This document shows positions 34,150-41,143 of a stretch of DNA of 64,000 bases, piece by piece. The stretch lies in NCBI RefSeq assembly GCF_006874425.1, contig NZ_VIJZ01000008.1:186001-250000 (forward strand), written 5' to 3'. The notes beneath the pieces were generated by a model that did no database searches, was not told where the DNA came from, and saw nothing but the letters and a program-made list of their open reading frames with translations. The stretch comes from Paenibacillus ottowii (lineage in GTDB: Bacteria; Bacillota; Bacilli; Paenibacillales; Paenibacillaceae). Positions within the stretch are counted from its first letter, which is position 1, and each line of letters starts with the position of its first letter. Both the position numbers and the translations under genes were made by a program.

Positions 34150-34414
34150 TTAGATCGCTTCCTTTCCCTGGATCTGGGTAATAAACAATCTTTCCATCAG
34201 CAAAGGAAAGTGACACACTCGTCGTATCGGGGTCTGTGGCTTTTTGTTTCTTGTATTCACCGCGTATATGTTGGTACACGGCTCCGACGATCTCATTCGT
34301 TTTATCGGGACTTTTATCGGCAATTGACGGAAAACCGCCTGTTTTCTTCACCTTAGCGATAACCAATTGATTTGCAGATACTGTGCATATAACTCTATAA
34401 TTTTCCCATTTCAT
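34133..34414 (-). CDS. Hypothetical phage protein, 93 residues
   Basis: Unrecognised beta-rich protein (YRVICTVSANQLVIAKVKKT). The ATG follows AAGGAGCG of leader copy 3. Confidence 0.5.
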   Translation of the reverse strand: MKWENYRVICTVSANQLVIAKVKKTGGFPSIADKSPDKTNEIVGAVYQHIRGEYKKQKATDPDTTSVSLSFADGKIVYYPDPGKGSDLNDRTV

Positions 34415-34429
34415 CGCTTATCGCTCCTT

Positions 34430-34467
34430 ATATATAGGGGTATAGGGTAAGAGGCCCGAAGGCCCCT
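34430..34467 (-). repeat. Repeated leader cassette, copy 3
   Basis: Hairpin is GGCCTTCGGGCC here, a compensating change from copies 1 and 2, then the same CTTACCCTATACCCC and AAGGAGCG. Confidence 0.5.
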
Positions 34468-34469
34468 GT

Positions 34470-34598
34470 TTAGGCGTTGTACGGCAGTTCCTGTACCTCT
34501 GCCTCGCAATCCTGGTCCGTCATGGTAGCAAGCAGGCTTTCTTCGTATCCGATCTCGCGCAATAACTTCCGATCATTCGTTTCTGTAAACATGTTCAT
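34470..34598 (-). CDS. Small acidic phage protein, 42 residues
   Basis: ATG at 34,598 after AAAGGAGCGA (leader copy 4, 34,601-34,642). Acidic helix-rich (LLREIGYEESLLATMTDQD). Unrecognised. Confidence 0.5.
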   Translation of the reverse strand: MNMFTETNDRKLLREIGYEESLLATMTDQDCEAEVQELPYNA

Positions 34599-34600
34599 TC

Positions 34601-34690
34601 GCTCCTTTTAATTTGTTTGGTATAGGTAGTAGGGGGTGTATCCCCCTTATGGAGGGCTGTTCCCTCCTTCTTATCCCCTATGGGGCTATG
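34601..34690 (-). repeat. Leader copy 4 with three stacked hairpins
   Basis: Three GC stems follow one another on the minus strand: CCCC/GGGG, GGAGGG/CCCTCC and GGGGG/CCCCC, then a leader like copies 1-3. No T-run, so mRNA processing or stability is likelier than termination. Confidence 0.45.
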
Positions 34691-35012
34691 CGTACATGCC
34701 AGGCACTTTTATGCCCACTATTTCAGCCGCCATTCTTATGCCTATTGCTATGCCACGATACTTTCTGTCGTCAGAGGAAATGTGCATTTCGTACTGTTGC
34801 AACAATTTTTGTTCTACCGTCAGTTCAATTTCATAGCCGATGTATAAAGCGCGAATAAGTTTGTCCGGCGACATGTCTCTTAATGCTTTATCTTCCTCGA
34901 TATATTTACCTGATAAAATATGGTCATGTACAAGTTCCTCACGAGTGCATCCTCTTTTGAGTAATCTTTCTATAACTTGAGCCTGTGCTTTGGTTAAAAT
35001 CACATTATCCAT
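34686..35012 (-). CDS. Hypothetical phage protein, 108 residues
   Basis: Unrecognised helical protein (ILTKAQAQVIERLLKRG at the start; a phrase common in small phage proteins, and KYRGIAIGIRMAAEIVG at the end). Possibly DNA-associated. Confidence 0.5.
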   Translation of the reverse strand: MDNVILTKAQAQVIERLLKRGCTREELVHDHILSGKYIEEDKALRDMSPDKLIRALYIGYEIELTVEQKLLQQYEMHISSDDRKYRGIAIGIRMAAEIVGIKVPGMYA

Positions 35013-35038
35013 GTGTTTGTCCTCTCTGCCCTTGGGGG

Positions 35039-35449
35039 CTATAGATTCCTTGCTTGATATATTGGAGACATATCAGGTGCATTTTTCATTACCTTGATAT
35101 GGTCTAGTAGTATGGGTTGCCATACTCGCTTATTGCTGTGGATTAGTTCATGGCAGGCATGACACACCAGTACACAGTTGTCTACCACATACTGGCCTCC
35201 ACCGCCGCCCATGCCGCCATATATGATGCGATGAAGGTGTAAGCCCGGACCCGGCTTGCCGCACAACAGGCAACAATTATGATCGCCTACAGATGCGTCA
35301 CGTTCAGACACAGCAGTACGTACCTTATCTTTGCTAATGGCTTCTGGATCGATATAACGTTTCTTCTTAGGTCGCTCTTTACGATTATGGTGAGCTAGGA
35401 TATTTTTACGATGTTCAGGTATAGGTTTCTTTCTTTTCGCAAGTGCCAT
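35039..35449 (-). CDS. HNH endonuclease-like protein
   Basis: A 136-residue basic protein. The HNH core has CCLLCGKPGPGLHLHRI and NCVLVCHACHELIHS (about 58-105) with two Cys pairs for zinc and the His residues expected. N-terminus is very basic (KRKKPIPEHRKN). Lies beside SSB in the recombination block, so a role in phage recombination is possible. Confidence 0.75.
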   Translation of the reverse strand: MALAKRKKPIPEHRKNILAHHNRKERPKKKRYIDPEAISKDKVRTAVSERDASVGDHNCCLLCGKPGPGLHLHRIIYGGMGGGGGQYVVDNCVLVCHACHELIHSNKRVWQPILLDHIKVMKNAPDMSPIYQARNL

Positions 35450-35458
35450 AGCTACCTC

Positions 35459-35548
35459 CTAAAATGGTCCGTCAATGGGTTCGGGTAATGGTCCGCCATC
35501 GTCGTAAAAGGGGTCTTTATCGCGATCGTATTTAGAATGGGAGATCAT
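35459..35548 (-). CDS. Small acidic peptide with SSB-like tail
   Basis: A 29-residue frame overlapping the end of ssb. GAGGAG lies before its ATG (35,548 or 35,551). It is rich in Asp and Pro and ends in IDGPF, like the DDDLPF tip of SSB proteins that recruits partner enzymes. Its stop codon lies next to the AGGAGG site of the HNH gene. May be only a leader peptide. Confidence 0.4.
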   Translation of the reverse strand: MISHSKYDRDKDPFYDDGGPLPEPIDGPF

Positions 35549-35915
35549 CATCGCTCACTCCTCGTGAATAGTCCGGGTCTTGTCGTTCAAGTTGTTGCCC
35601 GCCGTTCTCAGGTCTTTCTAGGAAGCGCACATTATTAGCGATAATTTCCGTTACATAGACCTTGCGTCCATCCTTTTCATAGTTACGGGTAGCAATCCGA
35701 CCTTCAACTGCACACAGTCGTCCTTTGCGTAGATAGTTAGCACAAGCTTCCGCTTGCTGGCGCCATACTACAATGGGAATAAAATCAGCATCCTTGTCTT
35801 TGGAATAAGGGTTATCAACGGCAAGAGTGAACGTAGTGTTTGCAATTCCACTTGGTGTATATTTCAATTCAGGATCGCGTGTTAGTCGTCCAATCAGTAC
35901 GGATAAGTTCAACAT
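35532..35915 (-). CDS. ssb: Single-stranded DNA-binding protein
   Basis: A 127-residue SSB. OB-fold in residues 1-105 (LIGRLTRDPELKYTPSG at the start, CAVEGRIATRNYEKDGRKVY later), short linker, and the partner-binding tip DDDLPF at the end. Protects phage single strands and likely recruits replication and recombination proteins. Abuts erf exactly. Confidence 0.9.
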   Translation of the reverse strand: MLNLSVLIGRLTRDPELKYTPSGIANTTFTLAVDNPYSKDKDADFIPIVVWRQQAEACANYLRKGRLCAVEGRIATRNYEKDGRKVYVTEIIANNVRFLERPENGGQQLERQDPDYSRGVSDDDLPF

Positions 35916-36557
35916 TTAAGCTGTCTCCTTTTCGGCTTTCATAGCCTGCAATTTAGTAATGAAATCGTCTGCTAGATCTTCTGTAAGCTGTGTTAGCTGC
36001 TTTTTGTAGAGTTTCAATGTCTGCTGATTAATGGCATCTGCACTAAATCCAAGTTCAAGCCACATCTTTTTTGCTTCACCGACTTGTTTAGAAGTGATCA
36101 TATTGACCAATCCATGAGTTTGCTGGAATGAATCTGGATCGTCTTTATCTGTAGCGATGTTGAAAAATTTGAGCATGAAATATTTTTCCGCATATGTCAG
36201 AGCTTTGCCGACACCCTTCTCACCTGCTATATCAACTCCCTGACCGTACCAGGGGACTGATATTTGTTCTTTGGGGTCATCTGCGTTGATCCATGTCATA
36301 GTCATTTCAAGCTCTGTAAAGTACGTTGTTGTACGTTTGGTTACATTGCCCTTGTCGTCCTTATATTCGATAGGCGATTCATGAAGTGTCGGTTTAGTGA
36401 TTGATGGCACCAGCAGTAAACCCAACTCGTCCATTTTTGTCTTAAGTGACGCAAGAACACGGCTTGAACCTGTATATTGATACTGCGATCCCTTATCTGC
36501 CTTCTGTATATAAGGAACCTCTTTCCGCACCTCAATCAATTTTTGATAGATGTTCAT
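35916..36557 (-). CDS. erf: ERF-family single-strand annealing recombinase
   Basis: A 213-residue protein. The segment GEKGVGKALTYAEKYFMLKF then NIATDKDDPD is the ERF signature; QYTGSSRVLASLKTKM lies in the annealing domain. It anneals homologous strands for phage recombination and concatemer formation. Start at 36,557 chosen for GGAGGATGATACAG before it. Confidence 0.85.
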   Translation of the reverse strand: MNIYQKLIEVRKEVPYIQKADKGSQYQYTGSSRVLASLKTKMDELGLLLVPSITKPTLHESPIEYKDDKGNVTKRTTTYFTELEMTMTWINADDPKEQISVPWYGQGVDIAGEKGVGKALTYAEKYFMLKFFNIATDKDDPDSFQQTHGLVNMITSKQVGEAKKMWLELGFSADAINQQTLKLYKKQLTQLTEDLADDFITKLQAMKAEKETA

Positions 36558-36783
36558 CTGTATCATCCTCCAATTCATAGGTGGCTTTTACTTTTCGAGC
36601 ATGGTAATTCTCTGGGTCCGTTGGTGCATAGTGTTTGCTTTTATAGAGATAGTCGTTTATTTCTTCGATATTGTGCCAACGTGTGACACGCATAAAGTCA
36701 GTGCTCATATTCCCTGCTATGTCGATGAAGTATCCTTCTTTGTGCTGTAACACATAGTAGGTCCGTTCATCCGATTTTTTCAT
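36532..36783 (-). CDS. Hypothetical phage protein, 83 residues
   Basis: Unrecognised alpha/beta protein (RTYYVLQHKEGYFIDIAG), acidic end. Overlaps the erf start by 26 bases. Confidence 0.5.
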   Translation of the reverse strand: MKKSDERTYYVLQHKEGYFIDIAGNMSTDFMRVTRWHNIEEINDYLYKSKHYAPTDPENYHARKVKATYELEDDTDEHLSKID

Positions 36784-36985
36784 ACCATTCGACCTTTCGT
36801 TGTGGTATAATCACAATACTTACTTTTGAAGTGTCCTTGATCTGTGCTGCCGTTGCATCGGCAGCTTTTTCTTTTTTATAAGCTATCACCATGTTTTTCA
36901 GGTACACCCTCAGCAACGTTTTTGTCAGCGTTCCGCGTTGTTTTGCGATCTTTGCTAGCTCCAGAAACACCCTGCGATCCGTCAT
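36767..36985 (-). CDS. Hypothetical phage protein in disputed overlap
   Basis: A 72-residue frame with GGAGG ten bases before its ATG. It overlaps the coupled gene at 36,876-37,064 by 110 bases, which is unusual. A shorter 41-residue product from the ATG at 36,892 would avoid most of the overlap but has no ribosome site. Both are left open. Confidence 0.4.
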   Translation of the reverse strand: MTDRRVFLELAKIAKQRGTLTKTLLRVYLKNMVIAYKKEKAADATAAQIKDTSKVSIVIIPQRKVEWYEKIG

Positions 36986-37064
36986 CCTTCTTCACCTCCA
37001 CAAGTTTGACCTCACCTCCCCAACCGTAATGCTTTAAAATATCGTCTACGTTGCGAAACCTCAT
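36876..37064 (-). CDS. Small phage protein, 62 residues
   Basis: ATG overlaps the upstream stop (ATGA), so coupled translation is likely. N-terminal part folded (NVDDILKHYGWGGEVKLVEV), C-terminal half polar and probably disordered. Unrecognised. Confidence 0.5.
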   Translation of the reverse strand: MRFRNVDDILKHYGWGGEVKLVEVKKDDGSQGVSGASKDRKTTRNADKNVAEGVPEKHGDSL

Positions 37065-37285
37065 GCTGTGCGTTTGCCCTCCCGGTCCTCTGGGTGAAAC
37101 ATCTTGTCCAATTCAAATGCGCGCTTCTCGTAAATCACGTCAGGTCGTTTCAAATCGAAATCTACTGCCCATTGACTATCCTGTCTGCCATTCTCCATTT
37201 CATCTGCTAGTTGACTAAGCCAGAAAGCCTGATCCCGCAGATAAGCGATGTACTCAGTTCTGGTCATGTTAGCAAGCACCGCCAT
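37061..37285 (-). CDS. Hypothetical phage protein, 74 residues
   Basis: GGAGGG before the ATG at 37,285; an internal ATG at 37,267 is possible. Helical (YIAYLRDQAFWLSQLADEM). Unrecognised. Confidence 0.5.
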   Translation of the reverse strand: MAVLANMTRTEYIAYLRDQAFWLSQLADEMENGRQDSQWAVDFDLKRPDVIYEKRAFELDKMFHPEDREGKRTA

Positions 37286-37499
37286 ATACTCGCCGCCCTC
37301 CTGCCTCTTTCAAAACCCAGTTCGTCACGCACCCATCATCAAGAAACAAGTCACCGTCTACAATGATGTAACTGTCTATGCTCGTGTTAATCTCACAACC
37401 ACAGCCGCATTTGCAAATCACTGCGTTTGTTGATTCAGGACGTTTAAACGGGAACGGGGTAACTACTCGGTTTTCAATCTCCTTTGGATGTTTAGCCAT
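37269..37499 (-). CDS. Cys-rich phage protein, 76 residues
   Basis: CKCGCGCEI (about 31-39) and later Cys suggest metal binding; FLDDGCVTNWVLKEAGG is a frequent phage phrase. Start at 37,499 after AAGGGAAG. Overlaps the next gene start by 17 bases. Confidence 0.55.
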   Translation of the reverse strand: MAKHPKEIENRVVTPFPFKRPESTNAVICKCGCGCEINTSIDSYIIVDGDLFLDDGCVTNWVLKEAGGRRVYGGAC

Positions 37500-37617
37500 G
37501 CTTGGCACTTCCCTTCTGTTTTTTAGATTCAGTAAGTTGCTTATCCTTAGCAAATTCCTTCATCGCTTCACGTAAGGATTTCTGGAACTCAGGTCCTTTC
37601 TGCTCTGTCTGCTTCAC
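37492..37617 (-). CDS. Small basic phage protein, 41 residues
   Basis: GTG overlaps the previous stop as GTGA. Basic helix (FQKSLREAMKEFAKDK). Unrecognised. Confidence 0.45.
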   Translation of the reverse strand: MKQTEQKGPEFQKSLREAMKEFAKDKQLTESKKQKGSAKHG

Positions 37618-37739
37618 TTGTTCACCACCTTGGGTGCATCTTTTTTAAGGTAATCCGCTATTTTGTTGTTTCCCCAATCCTGTAGGATGGATTTTCGTAA
37701 CTGGAGCGACAATTCGCCTTGGATTAAATTTACTTTCAT
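37614..37739 (-). CDS. Small phage protein, first gene of the early operon, 41 residues
   Basis: GGAGGG six bases before ATG 37,739. Helical and basic. First gene after the palindrome-rich region at 37,833-38,017. Confidence 0.5.
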   Translation of the reverse strand: MKVNLIQGELSLQLRKSILQDWGNNKIADYLKKDAPKVVNK

Positions 37740-38063
37740 GTCTTGCCCTCCTAGATGTACAATGGGTTGTGGTTGTTCTTACATATCCGTCAATATGTTG
37801 TTATTCACGAACATGAATTTCAGGGTCGTTAAGGTATCCGTAAGTTGGGGATACCCTCATTTCAAATGATGGTATTAAGGCCTGAGGTCATTTGAAATGA
37901 CACCAGCTGTCGGGCTATGTTCAACATAGGTCGTGCACATAAGGGATTGTGTTTAATACAAACCCTCTGTTTAACGGGCACTCTCGATTGAATCTAGGGT
38001 GACTAAGTTCAACTTAGGAAGCTTATAGGGTGTAGGTTCAATTGGCACCATTAACTTTGCTTT
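37740..38063. promoter_or_regulatory. Early-operon control region with palindromes
   Basis: No gene seen. It holds TCATTTCAAATGA (37,857-37,869) and its reverse complement (37,888-37,900), CTATGTTCAACATAG (37,915-37,929), CTAAGTTCAACTTAG (38,003-38,017) and an inverted repeat GGTATCC/GGATACC (37,833-37,855). Two share the core GTTCAAC. They may be operators or RNA hairpins for early gene control. No convincing promoter was found. Confidence 0.45.
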
Positions 38064-38858
38064 TCATGCGCCTGGATTTTCTCTATCCATGAATGGAAGA
38101 ATTCCGCGCTTGCCAAGTAATTCATGGATAAATAGTCTTCCTTTTTGCGTCCATCGTGTGTTCATTTTTACAGTTCGTTCACCATTGTTATGAAGAATGT
38201 CCAACGTTTGTGACTTGGTATATCCCTTATCCTGATATTTGGAATACAGTAGCCATTGCTTGTTTTGTTTGTACTGTACCTTTTCTTCATGAAGGATCTG
38301 ATTAAGTGCTGTTCCTGACAAACCATAATCCTTAGCGATTTGGGTAATTGTTACAGCATCTTTACTTATCAAAATTTGATCTAAATAAGTGAGCTTTGGT
38401 TCGTACTCTTTTACTCGCTGCTCTAACACGAGTGTTTTAGTTTCCAATTCTTGGCGAGCCTCTTCTTCTTGAATCCACTTCTTAGCTCGCTCAACTCTGT
38501 TGTCGATCATGTAAGAGGGCGTATCTTTTGGTATAAAAAGTTGCTGTTCCATTTCGGCAAATTTCATTACATATGTTGCTGTAAACAAAACACCTTTTTC
38601 GCCTGTCATTTTATTGGCTACCATATCGCAGCCTTTTCGTGTAATAAGAAAACAATCGTAAGTTTTATTGTTACTTTCTACCTTGTAGGTACTTGGTATG
38701 AAAAAAACACGAGAATTCAATTTTGATTTTTCAAGAATATCAACATAACCACGGATATCACGCATCAAGTTGCTATGCTCTTTTTCCGTCATTACTGCAA
38801 CTTCTCGACTATCTACAAGCAATTGATTGTTTTTAAGGATGATTGTTAATTCGTTCAT
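38064..38858 (-). CDS. Rha / KilAC-type phage antirepressor
   Basis: A 264-residue protein. N-terminal half has the Rha-type domain (VDSREVAVMTEKEHSNLMRD, FLITRKGCDMVANKMTGEKG); a coiled linker (about 130-160) leads to a C-terminal ANT/KilAC domain (QILISKDAVTITQIAKDYG, NQILHEEKVQYKQNKQWLL). Such proteins antagonise the repressor or change early gene control. It is the second gene after the Cro-like gene, so it is made early after induction. Start taken at 38,858 for spacing from AGGAG. Confidence 0.85.
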   Translation of the reverse strand: MNELTIILKNNQLLVDSREVAVMTEKEHSNLMRDIRGYVDILEKSKLNSRVFFIPSTYKVESNNKTYDCFLITRKGCDMVANKMTGEKGVLFTATYVMKFAEMEQQLFIPKDTPSYMIDNRVERAKKWIQEEEARQELETKTLVLEQRVKEYEPKLTYLDQILISKDAVTITQIAKDYGLSGTALNQILHEEKVQYKQNKQWLLYSKYQDKGYTKSQTLDILHNNGERTVKMNTRWTQKGRLFIHELLGKRGILPFMDRENPGA

Positions 38859-38872
38859 ACTCATTCGCTCCT

Positions 38873-39106
38873 TTAAGCGGGTTTTTTAAAATTAAACGTT
38901 TCGCTTAGTTTTGGATTAAAAAGGACCATTGGCTCTTCTTCCAAAGCTTCAGCGATCAACAGTACATCATCAAGGTAAACACCACGGCGGCCTTTTGCTA
39001 TATCCTTGTACCAAGTGATTGTTTTACCGCAATGCTTTGCTACATACGTTTTTGTCATCCTTTTGTTTGTACGAATGGCTTCCATGTTTTTTACTACATA
39101 ATTCAT
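38873..39106 (-). CDS. Cro-like small regulator
   Basis: A 77-residue helix-turn-helix protein (RMTKTYVAKHCGKTITWYK, with VYLDDVLLIAEALE). First leftward gene opposite the repressor; AGGAGG precedes the ATG. It probably binds the same operators and stabilises lytic growth. Its C-terminal codons contain another operator-like sequence (AACGTTTCGCTTAG, 38,896-38,909). Confidence 0.75.
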   Translation of the reverse strand: MNYVVKNMEAIRTNKRMTKTYVAKHCGKTITWYKDIAKGRRGVYLDDVLLIAEALEEEPMVLFNPKLSETFNFKKPA

Positions 39107-39124
39107 GTTATTCACCTCCTTGAC

Positions 39125-39225
39125 TAAGCGTTTCGCTTACCTTGTGATTTAAATATATACTAAGCATTTCGCTTAGTCAAGAAGTTTTTAAAGCGTTTCG
39201 CTTATTTTGTTATGCGGATCGCTTA
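39125..39225. promoter_or_regulatory. Four repressor operators of the lysis-lysogeny switch
   Basis: Near-identical 15-base palindromes: TAAGCGTTTCGCTTA (39,125), TAAGCATTTCGCTTA (39,161), AAAGCGTTTCGCTTA (39,190) and TATGCGGATCGCTTA (39,211). The second lies exactly in the spacer of the leftward promoter and the fourth in the spacer of the rightward one, so the Cro and repressor proteins can compete at both. Confidence 0.85.
39152..39180 (-). promoter_or_regulatory. Leftward early promoter (PR-like)
   Basis: TTGACT, 17-base spacer, TATATT on the minus strand. The spacer is operator 2. Confidence 0.8.
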
Positions 39226-39235
39226 ATATTGTTAT
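39207..39235 (+). promoter_or_regulatory. Repressor promoter (PRM-like)
   Basis: TTGTTA, 17 bases, TGTTAT; the spacer covers operator 4. Weaker than the leftward promoter, as expected for an autoregulated repressor gene. Confidence 0.6.
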
Positions 39236-39267
39236 ATTTGTATATTAGGAAGGAGGTTTTGAGATCA

Positions 39268-39636
39268 GTGGATAGTTTGGGATCTAGATTAAAGAAGGCC
39301 CGAGAAAAGAAAGGCTTGACTCAGCAAGATGTAGCTAAAAAACTTGATGTCACTAACGGAGCTATATCAGGGTATGAAAGAAATTATAGAGATCCCGATT
39401 CCGAAACATTAAAGAAACTTGCTGACCTTTATGAAGTATCTATCAACTGGATTTATGGTAGGGACGAAAAAGAGAGCGAATATACGCTCCCAGAGGAAGT
39501 TATATCAAAAGTCATTAAGGAAGCTGAGGCACATTATGGAGTTAGCCTGAGGGATGATCCTGTTGTAGAGTCGGCAGTTCGCGATTTGATAAACAATCTT
39601 GCAAAGATGAAGCAATCAACTCAGAAAAATGATTAA
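39268..39636 (+). CDS. Phage repressor (XRE family)
   Basis: A 122-residue repressor. The helix-turn-helix is in residues 5-60 (KKARE-KKGLTQQDVAKKLD, AISGYERNYRDPD). The rest (about 75-122) is a dimerisation segment; no LexA/CI-type Ser-Lys protease domain is present, so RecA-driven self-cleavage is not expected. GTG at 39,268 follows AGGAGG by 11 bases. Lack of the cleavage domain makes the nearby LexA box relevant. Confidence 0.8.
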   Translation: MDSLGSRLKKAREKKGLTQQDVAKKLDVTNGAISGYERNYRDPDSETLKKLADLYEVSINWIYGRDEKESEYTLPEEVISKVIKEAEAHYGVSLRDDPVVESAVRDLINNLAKMKQSTQKND

Positions 39637-39712
39637 TTAGTGATTTGTTTGTTTCGTTTATATCAGTCCTAGAAATTATTACACTTGCCGACATCAACAA
39701 CTGTTCATCCAT
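39542..39712 (-). CDS. Candidate SOS-controlled small protein, 56 residues
   Basis: Antisense to the repressor 3' end. AGGAGC seven bases before ATG 39,712, an extended -10 (TGGTATTAT, 39,760-39,752) and a LexA-type box at 39,779-39,790 over the -35. The peptide has an amphipathic helix (SLINHFSELIASSLQDCL). If real it could inactivate the repressor on DNA damage. Overlap with the repressor gene (95 bases) means the helix could be a shadow. Confidence 0.4.
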   Translation of the reverse strand: MDEQLLMSASVIISRTDINETNKSLINHFSELIASSLQDCLSNRELPTLQQDHPSG

Positions 39713-39778
39713 GTTAGCAGCTCCTTTGTGTCTATTTCAGCCGTTTTTAACATAATACCACAGAATCATACTTTTCAG

Positions 39779-39790
39779 GAACGTGTGTTC
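39779..39790. promoter_or_regulatory. LexA/DinR-type SOS box
   Basis: GAACGTGTGTTC fits the Gram-positive SOS box GAACNNNNGTTC exactly. It lies between the repressor gene and the next helix-turn-helix gene, overlapping the -35 region of a leftward promoter. Confidence 0.65.
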
Positions 39791-39828
39791 TGTTTTTAGC
39801 TAAAAAAAGAGAACAAGGTGGCAGTGAG

Positions 39829-40044
39829 ATGGAGTTAGTACCCGTCCGCTGTCGTATTCCCGAGTTACTCAAAAGGATCAACAAAAATCAACAATGGTTA
39901 GCTGATAAGATTGGTCTGCCCAAACAGCGTATATCAGATATTGTACACCTGAGAATGGATAATATCTCGATAAAACGCGCTGCTTTATTAGCCTATCATC
40001 TTAATTGTTCGATTGACGATCTTTTTGTGTGGGAATTGCGGTAG
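39829..40044 (+). CDS. Small XRE-family regulator
   Basis: A 71-residue helix-turn-helix protein, almost all domain (NQQWLADKIGLPKQRISDIV, NCSIDDLFVWELR). AAGGTGG before the ATG. It follows the LexA box, so may share its control. Related to the small Cro/CI-type regulators of mobile elements. Confidence 0.7.
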   Translation: MELVPVRCRIPELLKRINKNQQWLADKIGLPKQRISDIVHLRMDNISIKRAALLAYHLNCSIDDLFVWELR

Positions 40045-40046
40045 CA

Positions 40047-40095
40047 GAGTAGCAACTAGCTACTCTCGGGGAAAAGTAACAATTTTCTGTTACTT
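40047..40095 (+). terminator. Two hairpins after the small regulator gene
   Basis: GAGTAGC/GCTACTC (40,047-40,065) and AAGTAACA/TGTTACTT (40,074-40,095). No long T-run follows, so termination is uncertain. Confidence 0.35.
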
Positions 40096-40232
40096 GCGTT
40101 ATAAAAAAATTAACTGCAACCGCAGCCATTCCCTGCTCACCTTTATTAACACTATAACAGATAATAATTGTCATATGCTGTCGAATTTTGCCTAACTTTG
40201 TATAGTCAAATGGGGTTAGAGGGGTATTGACA

Positions 40233-40568
40233 TTACATATTAAGTTTGCTTCTTACGATTACATAAGAACCATCAACGAAATAAATGCGCGTCCCATTCT
40301 TTGCTGCTACCTTGTCCTGCACTCGCTGTTCATTTATCAAGGTTGATTGATCATACCGTTTAAACCCAAACTTACTATAAGCTCGCTCTAAATCCATAAG
40401 ACGATCCAACGTCACAAACGAATGGTCTTTAGTATGATAAGCAGGAACTTTAGCAGAATGCGCTGTCCTGCGAAACGGATCTATCCAATTCACATCAAAC
40501 AGGGAAAATTCCGCAATTTCTGCTATTTCCGTTGGTCGAGTATCTAGTTTAATTCCGAAGATGTCCAT
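40233..40568 (-). CDS. Possible LytTR-like DNA-binding protein
   Basis: A 111-residue protein. The end (YDQSTLINEQRVQD, GTRIYFVDGSYVIVRS) recalls the LytTR DNA-binding domain. Start at 40,568 after GGGAG. It faces the rightward cargo genes. Could regulate cargo or competence-like genes; resemblance is only by eye. Confidence 0.45.
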   Translation of the reverse strand: MDIFGIKLDTRPTEIAEIAEFSLFDVNWIDPFRRTAHSAKVPAYHTKDHSFVTLDRLMDLERAYSKFGFKRYDQSTLINEQRVQDKVAAKNGTRIYFVDGSYVIVRSKLNM

Positions 40569-40730
40569 GTTGTCACTCCCTAAAATAGTCACTAACATAA
40601 TAAGCTATGTAATGACTGGACACATCGGACAAAATATGCCAAAGGAAATGATGGGAAATGACGATAATATAGATGACAGATAAAAAGCAAATACCGCAGC
40701 CGATGTGGATCTACGAGGACGTTTAATCAG

Positions 40731-41120
40731 ATGAAATTATTAAGTGTTTTCCAGTGGATTTTTAGCATAATTGGCAGTCTTGCCTTTATAGGAATCCTTT
40801 TTTGGTTAGGTTCTGATGTAATGCAAGCCCCACCAAGAAATCTTGTTTTGCTTGCTGATCATACAAACAAAACATATATATCGCCTGAATGCTTAAATGC
40901 AAAAGTTGATTATACAACAAGTGAATTTGAACTTGTTACTTTAGAAGAAGCATCAAAGGAATTGAATTATGAGTATGATTCAGTTTGTACCCATGATAGT
41001 ATATGGCCTTCTAGAAATTCAGCTTGGAATTTCATTGGTACAAAGTTAGGTTTTTTAAAGCCACTTAACTGGAAATGGAACGAAGATGGTAGTTGGAAAG
41101 AGGAAGTATTTAAAAGATAA
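40731..41120 (+). CDS. Single-pass membrane protein, cargo gene
   Basis: A 129-residue protein with one N-terminal helix (FSIIGSLAFIGILFWLG) and an outside domain. Base composition is clearly more A/T-rich than the phage genes. No family recognised. First of a two-gene unit; such lysogeny-expressed membrane genes often protect against other phages, but there is no direct sign. Confidence 0.55.
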   Translation: MKLLSVFQWIFSIIGSLAFIGILFWLGSDVMQAPPRNLVLLADHTNKTYISPECLNAKVDYTTSEFELVTLEEASKELNYEYDSVCTHDSIWPSRNSAWNFIGTKLGFLKPLNWKWNEDGSWKEEVFKR

Positions 41121-41143
41121 ACATAAAAAAAAGGGGTAAAACA

